Part shown: positions 1-10,870 of the stretch, in pieces
Layout: each line of letters opens with the position of its first letter
How positions within the stretch are numbered: the stretch's first letter is position 1
Assembly (NCBI GenBank): GCA_963675135.1
Contig: OY776131.1
Coordinates: 33,751,381-33,815,380, forward strand
DNA from: Galeopsis tetrahit
Taxonomy: Eukaryota > Streptophyta > Magnoliopsida > Lamiales > Lamiaceae
Direction of reading: 5' to 3'
Length of the DNA: 64,000 bases
Notes under the pieces: model-generated
What the model saw: only the letters and a program-made list of their open reading frames with translations
Database searches by the model: none
Told to the model about the DNA's origin: nothing
Made by a program: the position numbers and the translations under genes

Positions 1-583
1 AAATACTTGAGGAATTTATATATTGATGGAAATACTTGAGGAAAAAAAAAAAGATAGGTATGTTGTTAGTATCACGATCGACCACCTACTTATGTATTTC
101 TAAAAAGACATTAGCATCTCACTCTCTTGTGTTTAAATGTTTGAGGAAATTTGGGAATATTTAAAAAGTATTGAAGGAGAGATTCTTTATAGTGAATACT
201 CCATCCGAGAATACAATGATAATCCAAAATAAAATAGAATGAGCGAATCTAGAATTGGATGAACACCGAATAATATCAACCTTTACATTCTTAGAGATGA
301 GGAAAATACTTGGGCAACTTAGATAATATTATCAGTTTCAAGGCTTAGATATAAGACGTGATTTGACTTATGGGGAAGCGCCTATAACAAACTTGGGAAT
401 GAAGACTCGTATGTTAAGAAATCAAAAAATACATTTTGTTAGTTTATTATAGTACACATGGAAAATAAGAAGGGACTACTTGGGTAATTAAGAGGAAATA
501 AGATCTTAGTGGAATACTCGCAATAATTAAGAGAATTGAGTAGGCGAAATTTTGGGGACGAAATTATGTTAAGGGGGTAAGGA
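1..583 (+). pseudogene. Decayed C-terminal end of a chromovirus (Ty3/gypsy) pol
   Basis: A plus-strand frame opening near 345 reads RRDLTYGEAP and then MLRNQKIHFV. This is the signature of the tail of Tekay/Del-type polyproteins, where a D-LTYEE-P stretch is followed by LRN-x-(I/V)-x-(L/F)VKVLW leading into the chromodomain. Several in-frame stops follow, so the gene is dead. The last readable piece, near 551-565, resembles the family's closing FGDEI motif. It ends directly before a polypurine tract and an LTR, which fits the 3' end of a retrotransposon whose body lies left of the window. Positions 1-300 give no reliable protein match by eye. The chromovirus call is good; the exact lineage (Tekay/Del) is inferred from LTR length and the tail motif. 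Confidence 0.6.
571..583 (+). promoter_or_regulatory. Polypurine tract of the Tekay-like element
   Basis: The purine-rich run AAGGGGGTAAGGA abuts the TGTAACA start of the LTR. This is the expected position of the plus-strand primer in a plus-oriented Ty3/gypsy element. Confidence 0.6.
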
Positions 584-2812
584 TGTAACACTCCGTCCCA
601 AAATTTAATATGAAATAAAGGAATAAATTATTTAAGAGTTTTCAAATTATATTAACGTCGTTATTTGTTTTCAAAAGATTTGATTTTCAGGAAGACGGAC
701 GGGCATTCTGGTCGGGCAACACTCCTAACACCTAGTAAAGAAATAAATAAAGTATAAGGTTTGATGAATATTTAATATGTGTCGAAATGAAAGAAGTCTA
801 ATTAATAACCTTAGAAATCATTTTATCAAAACTTATGTGATAAACAACTTAACGAAGCATAATATGCATTTTAATAAATAGTATTGTCTTGCCATCTCAA
901 TCTTAATATAAAATATAGAGGTCTAATTCATTTACTTGCCTGATCATTTAAATAATATCTTATAAGTCAAAAATTCATAATCATGAAAATTACATTTACT
1001 TGGTTGCCATGCTTTTCGTGTCTTTGTGATATAATATTTACCTTATCTGATTTCATTTTGTATTAGGACTCATTCTAATAAATTCGCTATTAAATTAATA
1101 TTAGAATTAAAACTAAAATTATATAAGTAGTCTTAAGTCGAATTTTATAATTAAATAATTTTCATCTCAAAGCGCGACAATTTTATCACCATAAATCCTA
1201 AATAAATATTTATAGCTCCTGCGTAATTTTCTGCGACAAACTAACACGAATGTAAGTAACGACTGTGTAGTAAATATCGATTACTAACGAATATCGTGGA
1301 ATATCGTGACAAAAACAAATATTCCCTTCTTTAAAAGGTTTGGTGCACTCACGATTTTAGTTGGATTAAAAAATAAACCATGGCCCACCAACCTCCCTTC
1401 TCGGCCAATTACATCTTATACACATTCCTCTATTTAAGGCAACCATCACACAAGCTTCTTATTCATTCCTCTCTCTGCAATAAACGACCAAAGCTCTACA
1501 CAAATCAAAATCCCCAACCAACTCCAAAAAGCAAGCCAAAGCTCCCCTCCCCTCTCTTCATTTCTAGAAAAATGGATTCAAAGATTAAGGAGAAGAATAT
1601 TTCACTTCTTCTTCCTTTTATCTTTTCGATCGGTTCTTCTAATTCATAGAAAGAATGTGATTGTTTCTGCCATTTTCTTGAAGTTCCAGACGTCCTCTCA
1701 TAATCCGAGTTGAATCCAAAGTAAAGGAACAGAATTTCAATCCAAACAATCCATAGAAGTGAAGGAAATACCATTTTTCATTATTTTTCCTGTTTTCGAC
1801 TTATCCAGAAATTATGCTAACTTGATTCTTGTTTTCTTACTTATATCTTGAAAAATCGACACCTCTTAGTCCATGATTGATATACTCAGTACCCAGGCTC
1901 CAAACCATTCGAATCCTAACCGAAAATCAAAAGGTTGTTCCGCAAACCCGTAAACTAAAAATTGCATTGTGTTGTTTTTATATTTGTTTTTAACTTGTCG
2001 CACCCCAATTTTTATAAAAGTAGATTTTATAAAAATGACAAGCAAAATCAAAGTAAAGGGGCATGAACTGAAATTTTAACCTAAGGAACGAGAATTTCAA
2101 ATACTTTAAAAATAAAATTACTTGAATAACAGCGGAGGACTCGATGAATAAATAGATGTCTTAAAAGGAATCTAAAATGTCAACTGCATATGTTTCAATA
2201 TCCCATGAATAACTTAATAAATAAATAAGTTAGTCAAGTTTATTTTACTAAATGATGAATAATATTAATTCGTCATCCACCGCTCCTCCCCGCCATCAGC
2301 TCATTATCCTGAAATGTTAAATATTGGGGTGAGTATGCAAGCACACTCAGTGGAGTCAAGTTATTCCAAACTAAATACTGAAAATAAACAGTCAAGTTAT
2401 CAACGTATAATAAATAGCATTTCCATATATACTTTGTCAACTTTAAATTAAACACTCTCCCTTTCTATTGAACACATATACTTTGCCAACATCAAAGTAA
2501 ACACGTATACTTTGTCCACATATACTTTGCCAACATTAATGTAAACACATATACTTTGCCATTGAACACATATACTTTGCCATTGAACACATATACTTTG
2601 CCAACATTAAAGTAGACACATATAATTTGCCATTGAGCACATATACTTTGCCAACATTAAAGTAAATACATATACTTTTCCCACATATACTTTGCCCATA
2701 TATACTTTGCCATTGAGCACAGCGGGTTGAACCCGAGGACCCGTCGATCCTGGACCCTCGTCAGGATCCCTGGCTATTAGAAACATTGCCACTTGAATCA
2801 CATGCACACATT
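584..2812 (+). mobile_element. 3' LTR of Tekay-like retrotransposon, left part
   Basis: The LTR opens with TGTAACACTCCG after a polypurine tract and resumes at 38863-39907, where it closes with TGTTACA, a perfect 7-bp terminal inverted match. Removing the nested insert gives an LTR of about 3.27 kb, long but usual for Tekay/Del chromoviruses. A TATA-like TATTTAAGG at 1431 followed by C/A-rich sequence suggests the U3/R boundary near 1460. The short ORFs here have no family features and are probably chance. The 5' LTR is outside the window, so no target-site duplication can be checked. The interruption at 2812 is defined by the CACTA TSD (ATT, 2810-2812). Confidence 0.7.
2455..2720. repeat. 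Minisatellite in the Tekay-like LTR
   Basis: About ten imperfect copies of a unit around CACATATACTTTGCCAAC, often followed by ATTAAAGTAAA, are spaced 18-45 bp apart. A related unit (AACTTTGTCAAT plus GAATCGCATGCACAC) resumes at 38863-38950 on the other side of the nested insert, so the CACTA element landed in or beside this array. Confidence 0.75.
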
Positions 2813-2933
2813 CACTACAAGAAACAGGGGGAATAGCGACGAAAATTTTGCGACAAATCTAAATTTCATCGCTAAAATCAATTTTTAGCAACGAAATAAA
2901 AAAATTCGTCGCTAAATTGCTAGATTTAATATT

Positions 2934-3830
2934 TGCAACAAAATTTATATATTTCATCGCTATATTAGCAATAAATTGCTTCATTTCGTTGTAAATAATC
3001 AAAATAGTAATTTTGGTTGCTAAATTCTTAGATTTAGTATTTGCAACAAAATTTATATATTTCATCGCTATATTAGCAACAAATTGCTTCATTTTGTTGT
3101 TAATAATAAAAACAGCAATGAAAATTATATTTCGTCGCTAATATTTTACGATGAAATATAAATTTTCGTTGCTAATTTCTTGAAATTAATTTTGCAACAA
3201 AATTTATATATTTCATCGCAATATTAACAACATTTTTCTTCATTTTGTTGTTAATAATCAGAACATCAATGAAAATTATATTTCGTGACCAATATTTTGC
3301 GATGAAATAGAAATTTTCGTGGCTAATTTCTTGAAATTAATTTTTGCAACAAAATTTATATATTTCATCGCTATATTAGCAACAAATTGCTTCAATTTGT
3401 TGTTAATAATCAAAACATCAATGAAAATTATATTTTGTCGCTAATATTTTGCGATGAAATAAAAAAAATTGTGGCTAATTTTTTGAAATTAATTTTTGCA
3501 ACAAAATTTATATATTTCATCGCTATATTAGCAACATATTGCTTCATTTTGTTGTTAATAATCAGAACAACAATGAATATTATATTTCGTCACTAATATT
3601 TTGCGATGAAATAGAAATTTTCGTTGCTAATTTATTGAAATTAATTTTTGCGATGAAATTAAAATAATTCATCGCTATACTAGCAACGAATTGCTTCATT
3701 TTGATGTTAATAATCAGAACAACAATGATTGAAATTTGTATGACTAATTTTGTGGATTTAATATTTGCGAGAAAATTAAAATATTTCATCACCTTATTAG
3801 CAAAACAATATTTTATTTTATTGTTAGTAA
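2934..3830. repeat. Tandem sub-terminal repeats of CACTA-A, period about 152 bp
   Basis: The phrase GCAACAAAATTTATATAT recurs at about 2934, 3044, 3194, 3346 and 3498, with a diverged copy at 3650. Most steps are 150-152 bp. Each unit contains several inverted copies of the GCGACGAAA motif, the presumed transposase-binding repeat. Confidence 0.8.
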
Positions 3831-4405
3831 TCAGAACAATAATGAAAATTATATTTCGTCTCTAATATTTTAGTGATTAAATAGAAATTTTCATGTTTAA
3901 TTCTCATGAATTAAAAATGGTTGTCGTTTATACATAATAAAGGAAAAAAGTTTGAGTGCATGCATAGTGTGAAACAATAGAGACGATTCCAACACTATGA
4001 TGTTTGAAATAATAGGATCAATATAATTTCATTTGCACTCGTAATTAATTTGACATATTAAGTTTTTTGTTTGATTTATTTTGGGGTAAAATTTGTTTTA
4101 TGTTTTTCTGTTTTCTTGATTTCATTAATTATTTGTTGTTATTTCTACTAGCATGAGATTGAGTACTACTTCAACTATGCATATTAAATCTATAAAATCG
4201 GTTTAAATGTTTAATGATTCTCTAAAATTTCGTGTCTTATATAAATCAGTTTGAATGTTTATAAAAATATTTATAAATATGAAGATGCAAATGAAGATGG
4301 ACATAAAGATTAGAGGATGAAGATTGGATGTAATATTTATTAATATTTTTGAAATTGTTAAAGTAACATTGATTTTTTACAAATTAAATTGTTTAAAAAA
4401 TTATA

Positions 4406-4445
<40 letters not shown>

Positions 4446-4669
4446 GTTACAAGTTAAAAATTAATCAATTAATATATGTGAAATAAATTAATTAAATGAG
4501 TAAAATTAACTAAATTAGTAACAATTAAATACATATATAATTAATATTAAAAACTGAACAAAAGAGTTGTCTCCCCGAGTGGTGGGCGCCCATGGGCGCC
4601 ATGGACGCCTATCCACCCAGGATCAATTCCCACAAAGACAAAATAAATAGTCATTTAAATAAAATAGGG
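3831..4669. other. AT-rich central part of CACTA-A with a TA microsatellite
   Basis: No coding potential is seen. The stretch holds a perfect (TA)n tract at 4410-4442. Near 4585-4612 there is a short GC-rich palindromic stretch built on GGGCGCCCATGGGCGCC. Confidence 0.7.
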
Positions 4670-4795
4670 AGGGGTATGCGGGTCGGGTTTGGTGTGGGTG
4701 CGGGTCGGTTGGGCTGGGTGTGGGTGCGTGTGCTGGTCGGTTGGGTACGGGTGCGGGTCGGTTGGGTCGAGTGCGGATGTGGGTTTAGAGAACAA
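4670..4795. repeat. G/T-rich minisatellite
   Basis: Short units such as GTGCGGGTCGGTTGGG are repeated irregularly. This is low-complexity sequence in the middle of CACTA-A, and the ORF across it is an artefact of composition. Confidence 0.7.
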
Positions 4796-4944
4796 TTCGT
4801 AAATCGGATTATCCATAGTCAAATATTAGCGACAAAAATATGAGTTTCATCGCTAACATTTGCAACGAAATTAAAATATTTATCGCAAAAAATTATTCAC
4901 GAAGTAAGGAGCTACTATTTTAGACACGAAAAAAAATTGTCGCT

Positions 4945-5230
4945 AATTCGAATATTTTCGTCGCTAATGTGAGTTAGCGATGAAATAATTTCGTCGCAGG
5001 ATTTGTTGCTATACACCCGTCGCTAACGTGTTTGCGACAAATGTTTGATTTTCCTCGCAAACATTTTGCGATGAAACTCATATTTTCGTCGCTAGTATTT
5101 TGCGATGAAACTCAATTTTTCATCGCTAATTTTTGCGACAAAATTAATTTTTTTTCGACGGGTGTATAGCAACAAATCCTTCAATAAAATTATTTCATCG
5201 CTAACTCACGTTAGCGACGAAAATATTAGA
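4945..5230. repeat. Long inverted repeat (fold-back) in CACTA-A
   Basis: About 75 bp at 4948-5023, running from ATATTTTCGTCGCTAATG to TTGCTATACACCCGTCG, is repeated in inverse orientation at 5155-5229. The spacer between the arms is about 130 bp. Arm identity is high. The arms include the CACTA-A sub-terminal motif. Confidence 0.75.
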
Positions 5231-5381
5231 ATTAGGAGTAAAATGCATTTTTGGTCCCACCATCCACGGGCACTCATGATTTTGGTCCCAACACTTTTAA
5301 TTTTGGTCCCGAAAGTGAAAAACTTGACCCATTGGGTCCCAAAGTTAGTCAACCGTTAGTCAAACTTGACACCCCCGTTCG

Positions 5382-5593
5382 ATGAGTACACACCCTAAGA
5401 AAGTACAAAAATACCCTTATCCACAATATAGCCCTAATTCATTCATTACCAAACCCATCTTCGTCTTTCTTCCTCGCATCCATCCTCTACCGGCCACGCC
5501 GCTACGCCGTCTCCCTCACCAGCCAAGTCGACGCGCCGCTTCCCCCACTCGATACGCGGCCACGCCGTCTCTCCCTTCATCCACGCTGCCTCG
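5382..5593. other. GC-rich interior of the MULE, left half
   Basis: The GC-rich, pyrimidine-biased sequence, with words such as CGCCGTCTCCCTCACC, contrasts with the AT-rich surroundings. It resembles the 5' UTR or N-terminal coding region of a plant gene, as in Pack-MULEs. No protein family can be named. It ends at the Athila target-site duplication CCTCG (5589-5593) and continues at 38017. Confidence 0.5.
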
Positions 5594-7312
5594 TGATACA
5601 CGCGTTATGCAACACTAAATAAACAACCGCAAGTGTACGGCGTCTATTGTAGCGTGATAAGCACGAGGTCGATCCCACAGGAAGGTTAAGCGTAAAAGTG
5701 GTAGTTTGCTAGTCGAATTCTAAATAGACGTGATCGAAAATTGAATATGGTAGTTTACTCTAAAATTACCTACCAAGTGTCACAAATAAGTAATGAAGAG
5801 CAAAGACGAATTCGATCAAATAGCATACGAATCAAGATACGAAAGTAAAAATGGATGTAACACAATTAAAATAAAGTAGGTCCTAGAGCACATGCACTAC
5901 TAATGAATCCAACTATGGTTAAATGCCTATTCAAATGGTGTTCATGCTTTGTCTATAAGATTGATCACAACATAATGAATTAAAAGTCCTTTCGATCCAA
6001 GTAATTCAAAGGAAATACTACACAACCTAGTATCTCTACCTAAGTTGCACAATAAGACCCAATCAAGCCCCTAAGATCATCACACATCTTCCTAATCATT
6101 GATCATCTTTCAATCTCACAATAAAATTAGGTCAAATGCTTGCAATCAATTAATCAAAATAGATTTCTCAACCTAATTCAACTAACTATGATCAACACAT
6201 CACCATTGTACACATAATGACATGTTTTGCAACAAACACCAAGCATCCAAATAGAATTAAGCCACATAAACACCAATTAAACAAATATTAATCCATAGAT
6301 ATCATCAAAAGTATGTACAAGGCTCTAGAACCAAAAGTGTTCTAGCCAATCAACCACATGTTTGAATTACAATCAAAACAAAGATCAAAGCAATAAAAAA
6401 TGAAAATAAGAGAAAGCTTAGACTGTGGTGAGGTGAGGAATTGAATTCCCAAGCTAGTGCTTCCTTCCTTGCATGAATTGGTGGTGAATTGAAGAAGATA
6501 TGGCCCAAAACCTCCAAGTGTGTGTTAATGTGTGAAGGAATTCTTGAGAGAGGGGTAAGATGGTGTGAAATTTAAGAAGTGGGGTATTTATAGTGTTGGG
6601 GTAGGGTTTAGGTGTGATATTTGCAACTGAGTCCCTCAAAAATGGAGAAAACACGATTTTGACACCGAGAATGAGGTGGCCCGGCCGGGCAGAGGAGTTA
6701 ACCTCACGAAATGAAAACAGAGGGTCGACCGCCCGACCGGGCGGGTGAAGTGGCCCGGCTGGGCCAAAAGTTCGTAAGTTGGGCAGATTTGAGTTGGTCG
6801 GCCGCCCGGCCGGGCGAGTGATGTCGCTCGGCCGGGCCTTATCTTCGTAAATGCTCCAGCAAAAATGGCCCTCGATCGCCCGACCGGGCGAGTGATGCCG
6901 CCCGGCCGGGCCAAAACTTCGTATTTGCTCGAATTTAATTGCTCGGCCGCCCGGCCGGGCGGGTGATGCTACTCGGCCGGGCCAAACCTTCGGCTTTGGC
7001 TCCGTCTCTTGTTTTCGTCTTCCAACTTCGTCCCTCCGTTTCTTGAGCTTCCGACCTCCGATCGACTCGATTCTTTTGCCTATTCCAATCCATTTTTCGA
7101 GCCGGATCCAATGGTGCGCTCCTCTTTTCGGTACGATCACTTGTGGTATGTGTTTTTCTCTAAATTCCATCGTTTTACCTACAAAATCGACAAAACACAA
7201 CCTTTCTCTCATTTTTGCTCAAACAATCACATCTAATGCACAAATCAATGAAATCCACATCAAAATATGCTTCACATGTGCTTATAAAATGTGTAAATTC
7301 CACCCGAATCAA
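5594..7312 (-). mobile_element. 3' LTR of the Athila-type element
   Basis: The plus strand reads TGATACACGCG at the left end and CCCGAATCA at the right end, giving TG...CA termini. Length is 1719 bp. It differs from the right LTR at roughly 2% of sites by eye, plus a block of indels in the GC-rich array. The 252-residue ORF across 6454-7212 is composed of this array and is not a gene. Confidence 0.85.
6680..6990. repeat. GC-rich palindromic tandem array inside the LTR
   Basis: About four units of 75-80 bp each contain a near-palindrome such as CGGCCGCCCGGCCGGGCG followed by a (C/G)TTCGTA spacer. The counterpart in the right LTR (37400-37690) has lost and gained pieces between the short palindromes, so the array expands and contracts. 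Confidence 0.75.
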
Positions 7313-7330
7313 ACCCCCCCAAACTTAAAA
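7313..7330 (-). promoter_or_regulatory. Polypurine tract of the Athila-type element
   Basis: Read on the minus strand this is TTTTAAGTTTGGGGGGTT, directly upstream of the 3' LTR start TGATTCGGG, where plus-strand DNA synthesis would be primed. Confidence 0.65.
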
Positions 7331-8850
7331 TGTTGTTTGTCCTCAAACAACTAGGCACTTAAAGCAATGAGGGTGGAATAATCACAATGGAATACTCAAT
7401 GCAAATCACACATGCAAAGTAAGATGTAATGGTATCTCTTTCTCAAAGTGCATTTCTCAATGAAAGTCATAGGCTCACTCTTGCAATCCACATTCATAAA
7501 TCAAAGAATGCACAAGTACACAACACATTGTGATGGGAAACATAATCCAAATGCTCAAATCCTCTACTCACATGATGGAGTGTTTCTCTCAAACACACAA
7601 ACAAATTAAGGATATTAATGCACTCATCAACCAAGTCATGCTATGCAATCACCATATGCTTGCCCACTTCTACTTTCTACACACACTCAAATGCTCAACA
7701 ATGTGATCAATAGGACTTAATCAAGGGTGTAACATTGGCCCTTTGGACAAGGTGGGATGAATTTGGGAATTGTGACTCTTCTAGTGGAGGACAAAACTTG
7801 TTGTTTTACAATTTGTGCTTTCATTTTCAAAGCTTACAAACTTCATCCTCACTTTTCATTTTCCTTTCTTTTTCAAGCATTCATCACCTCATCTTTTGAA
7901 CCATTTTTCTTTTCAAGCTTTTGGGGCTCTTTGTCCCTCTTTTCTTTTCCTTGATTTTCTTTTCATCTTTCTCTTTTTTTTTTTTTTTTTTTCAACTTCT
8001 CCAACTTTTCTTTTCACCAAAAGTATTCATTCAAGCACATGTTTTCCACTTTGTCTTTTATCCCCCACTAGATATAGAAATCAAATGTTCAAAAAGGCTA
8101 AGTGGTTAACATTGTAGTTTGCCAAGAAAATGAGGAATTAAGCTCAAGGGGCTGACTACGGAAAATTACTTCGATTTTGGGAAATTTTGGCTAAGTGACT
8201 CTTTTTAGAACAAGATGGCCTATATCACATCACATCATCTCACACAATCATGCTTTCAAACAAGAACTTGGGCAAGTTCTAGGATCACTAGCAATAACCT
8301 AGTCCACTCTCAAATGAACTAAACCGGATTACATGCTCGATTTAAGGCTCAATTCTCACCGGTTTATTCAATAGGACTCTCACATTCATCAAATGTTCCC
8401 AAACAACAACACATCATGCATCCATGCTATCAAAGATCACAAATATGAACACAATTATGATACTATATCCAACATCAATCATGCTTACATTCAAAGCAAA
8501 TAAACATCACCACAACTACTCAACAATGGATTTCAATGACTATTCATGCTCACATTTCACCAATTGTCCACTACCCAACATATAATCAAGACCAACTTAA
8601 ACAATCTAAGCATGTGAAAGCCAAATGTGCGCCGGTGCAAAATGTGACACAAGTAGAATGACGAACCGGTGCAAGGGTAACAACTAATAGAAAAATAAAA
8701 TAAAAAAAATAACTCCCCCAAACTTAGAATTTTACTATGTAAAAATTCTAAGTTTGGGGCTACAAATTGTTACATCCCTCCTTGCACATCCAATGCTCTT
8801 CAAGGATCACCATTGCATCACTTGCTTTCTTTTTCCAAAGTTGGCCTTGC
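7331..8850 (-). other. Non-coding 3' region of the Athila-type element
   Basis: This stretch lies between integrase and the 3' LTR. It contains a T-rich low-complexity tract near 7905-7995 and many C-A rich words. No ORF has membrane-spanning or other env-like features on the minus strand. It is present only once: the second internal copy begins exactly where this region ends (8851 = 30301). Confidence 0.65.
8716..8759. repeat. Strong hairpin ending in a polypurine-like run
   Basis: The arms CCCCAAACTTAGAATTTTA and its complement are separated by only a few bases. The arm repeats the AAGTTTGGGG core of the terminal polypurine tract, so it could act as a second primer site or as an RNA hairpin in the 3' part of the element transcript. 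The function is inferred. Confidence 0.6.
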
Positions 8851-9019
8851 CTTCTTCATTCTCCAAGACAAGGTATCCATGAATCTCCTCATCCATACCT
8901 ACAAAGAAACTAAGTTATCAATACTACTAAAGCAACAAAAACATAAAGCAATAAAATCTTGGGTTGCCTCCCAAGAAGCGCTATTTTTAACGTCCTATGT
9001 CGGACGGTTGCTTCTTCTT

Positions 9020-10870
9020 TCAAGCCTCATCCAAACGAAGCGACTCCACCATTCGAAGTTGCTCGTTTCCAAAGTAATGCTTCACTCTTTGTCCGTTCAC
9101 CACAAAGGCCGTTCCATCCTTACCAATAAGCTCCACATTTCCCATGGGCGTCACATTCTTAATCACAAAGGGCCCCGACCACTTTGACTTCAACTTGCCC
9201 GGAAATAACCTCAACCTTGAGTTGAACAATAGGACTTGTTCTCCAACTTGAAACTCTCTTCTTTCAATCATCTTGTCATGAAATATCTTGGCTCTTTCTT
9301 TGTGAATCTTGGAATTCTCAAAGGCTCCATTCCTAAACTCATCAAGCTCATTAAGCATCATTTTTCTTCTTTCTCCGGATGCCTTAAGATCAAGATTCAA
9401 CTCATTAATGGCCCAACGAGTTCTCAACTCCACTTCCACGGGTAGATGGCAAGATTTACCATACACAAGTTGGTAAGGAGATGTGCCCAAAGGTGTCTTA
9501 TAAGCGGTTCGATATGCCCAAAGAGCATCATCCAACTTGATAGCCCAATCCTTCCTCTTTAACCCAACGGTTTTCTCCAAGATTTGCTTCACCTCTCGAT
9601 TAGCAAGCTCCGTTTGCCCATTAGCTTGAGGGTGATATGGTGTGGTCACCCTATGCTTTACTCCATACTTTGTCAAAAGTTGGTCAAGCCATCGGTTGCA
9701 AAAGTGTGAACCACCATCACTCATTAATGCTCTTGGAGTACCAAAACGAGTAAAAATATTCTTTCTCAAAAAGTTGAGGACCACCTTGGCATCATTTGTA
9801 GCGGTTGGAATGGCCTCAATCCACCTAGAGACATAATCAATGGCCAATAGGATGTAAGAAAATCCATGAGAAGTGGGGAATGGTCCCATAAAATCAATCC
9901 CCCATACATCAAAAAGCTCCACCTCAATCACATTCTTCATAGGCATCTCATGCCTCTTTGAAATGTTTCCCATCCTTTGGCACTTGTCACACTTCTTCAC
10001 AAAAGCTACACAATCCTTAAAAATGGATGGCCAATAGAAACCACTTTGAAGAACCTTGTGAGCCGTCCTATTTGCTCCAAAATGACCTCCATAAGGAGAT
10101 GAATGGCACTCTTCAATTACTTTCTCCCACTCATCTTCCCCTAAACACCTTCTCATGATCATATCCGAACACCATCTATAAAGAAACGGATCCTCCCAAA
10201 CATAGAACTTAACATCATGATAGAATTTCTTCTTTTGATGGAACGAGATGTTTGGTGGTGGTGTTCCGGTGGCTATGTAGTTCACAAAATCGGCGAACCA
10301 TGGACATGTTTCTTTGATGACAAGGATTTGCTCATCGGGAAACCACTCCTTGATAGGAACTTGGATGTCCTTTTCCTCCACATTCTCAAGTCTTGAGAGA
10401 TGATCCGCCACCACATTTTCACATCCTTTTCTATCCCTTATCTCCACGTCAAATTCTTGCAAGAGGAGCACCCATCTTATCAACCTCGGTTTGGCCTCTT
10501 TCTTCTCAATCAAATACTTGAGAGCCGTGTGATCCGTGTACACTATGGTCTTAGCTCCCACCAAGTATGCTCTAAACTTGTCAAAACTATAAATCACGGC
10601 TAACATCTCCTTTTCCGTTGTGGTGTAATTCTTTTGAGCCGGATTTAAAGTTTTGCTTGCATAGTAAATCACACGAAAGAGCTTATCTCTCTTTTGGCCC
10701 AAAACTACTCCAATAGCATAGTCACTAGCATCACACATGTTCTCAAATGGTTGACTCCAATCGGGTATCACCAACACGGGAGCTTTGATCAAGGCCTCTT
10801 TCAAGATTTCAAATGACTTTATACACTCTTTACTAAAGATGAAGATAGCACCCTTTCCAACAATGCACAC
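9020..10870 (-). CDS. Athila-type RNase H and integrase (copy B)
   Basis: A 616-residue ORF covers the end of the RT connection, RNase H and integrase. RNase H shows the CDASDYAIG motif (acidic residues near 47 and 50), then E88 and the YTDHTAL motif near 111. Integrase has the H-x6-H (256, 263) and CDKC (294-297) zinc-binding residues and a D326, D385, E421 catalytic triad with the canonical 35-residue spacing before E. A GPF/Y-like module (SGPF) is near the C-terminus. The frame overlaps the upstream RT ORF by 52 bp in a different phase. The switch interrupts the conserved region joining RT to RNase H, so it is probably a 1-base frameshift rather than a normal start. The same shift is in the other copy, so it predates the duplication. 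Confidence 0.85.
   Translation of the reverse strand: MCIVGKGAIFIFSKECIKSFEILKEALIKAPVLVIPDWSQPFENMCDASDYAIGVVLGQKRDKLFRVIYYASKTLNPAQKNYTTTEKEMLAVIYSFDKFRAYLVGAKTIVYTDHTALKYLIEKKEAKPRLIRWVLLLQEFDVEIRDRKGCENVVADHLSRLENVEEKDIQVPIKEWFPDEQILVIKETCPWFADFVNYIATGTPPPNISFHQKKKFYHDVKFYVWEDPFLYRWCSDMIMRRCLGEDEWEKVIEECHSSPYGGHFGANRTAHKVLQSGFYWPSIFKDCVAFVKKCDKCQRMGNISKRHEMPMKNVIEVELFDVWGIDFMGPFPTSHGFSYILLAIDYVSRWIEAIPTATNDAKVVLNFLRKNIFTRFGTPRALMSDGGSHFCNRWLDQLLTKYGVKHRVTTPYHPQANGQTELANREVKQILEKTVGLKRKDWAIKLDDALWAYRTAYKTPLGTSPYQLVYGKSCHLPVEVELRTRWAINELNLDLKASGERRKMMLNELDEFRNGAFENSKIHKERAKIFHDKMIERREFQVGEQVLLFNSRLRLFPGKLKSKWSGPFVIKNVTPMGNVELIGKDGTAFVVNGQRVKHYFGNEQLRMVESLRLDEA

Noticed and set aside
4410..4442. 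TA tract as an origin or regulatory site
   Set aside because: It is a plain dinucleotide microsatellite in a transposon interior with no other supporting signal.
6454..7212. 252-residue minus-strand ORF as a gene
   Set aside because: It lies wholly in an LTR and its body is translated GC palindrome array; the right LTR version is interrupted and rearranged.
7331..9019. Env-like gene of the Athila-type element
   Set aside because: This is where Athila elements may carry one, but no minus-strand ORF with a signal peptide or membrane helix is present.
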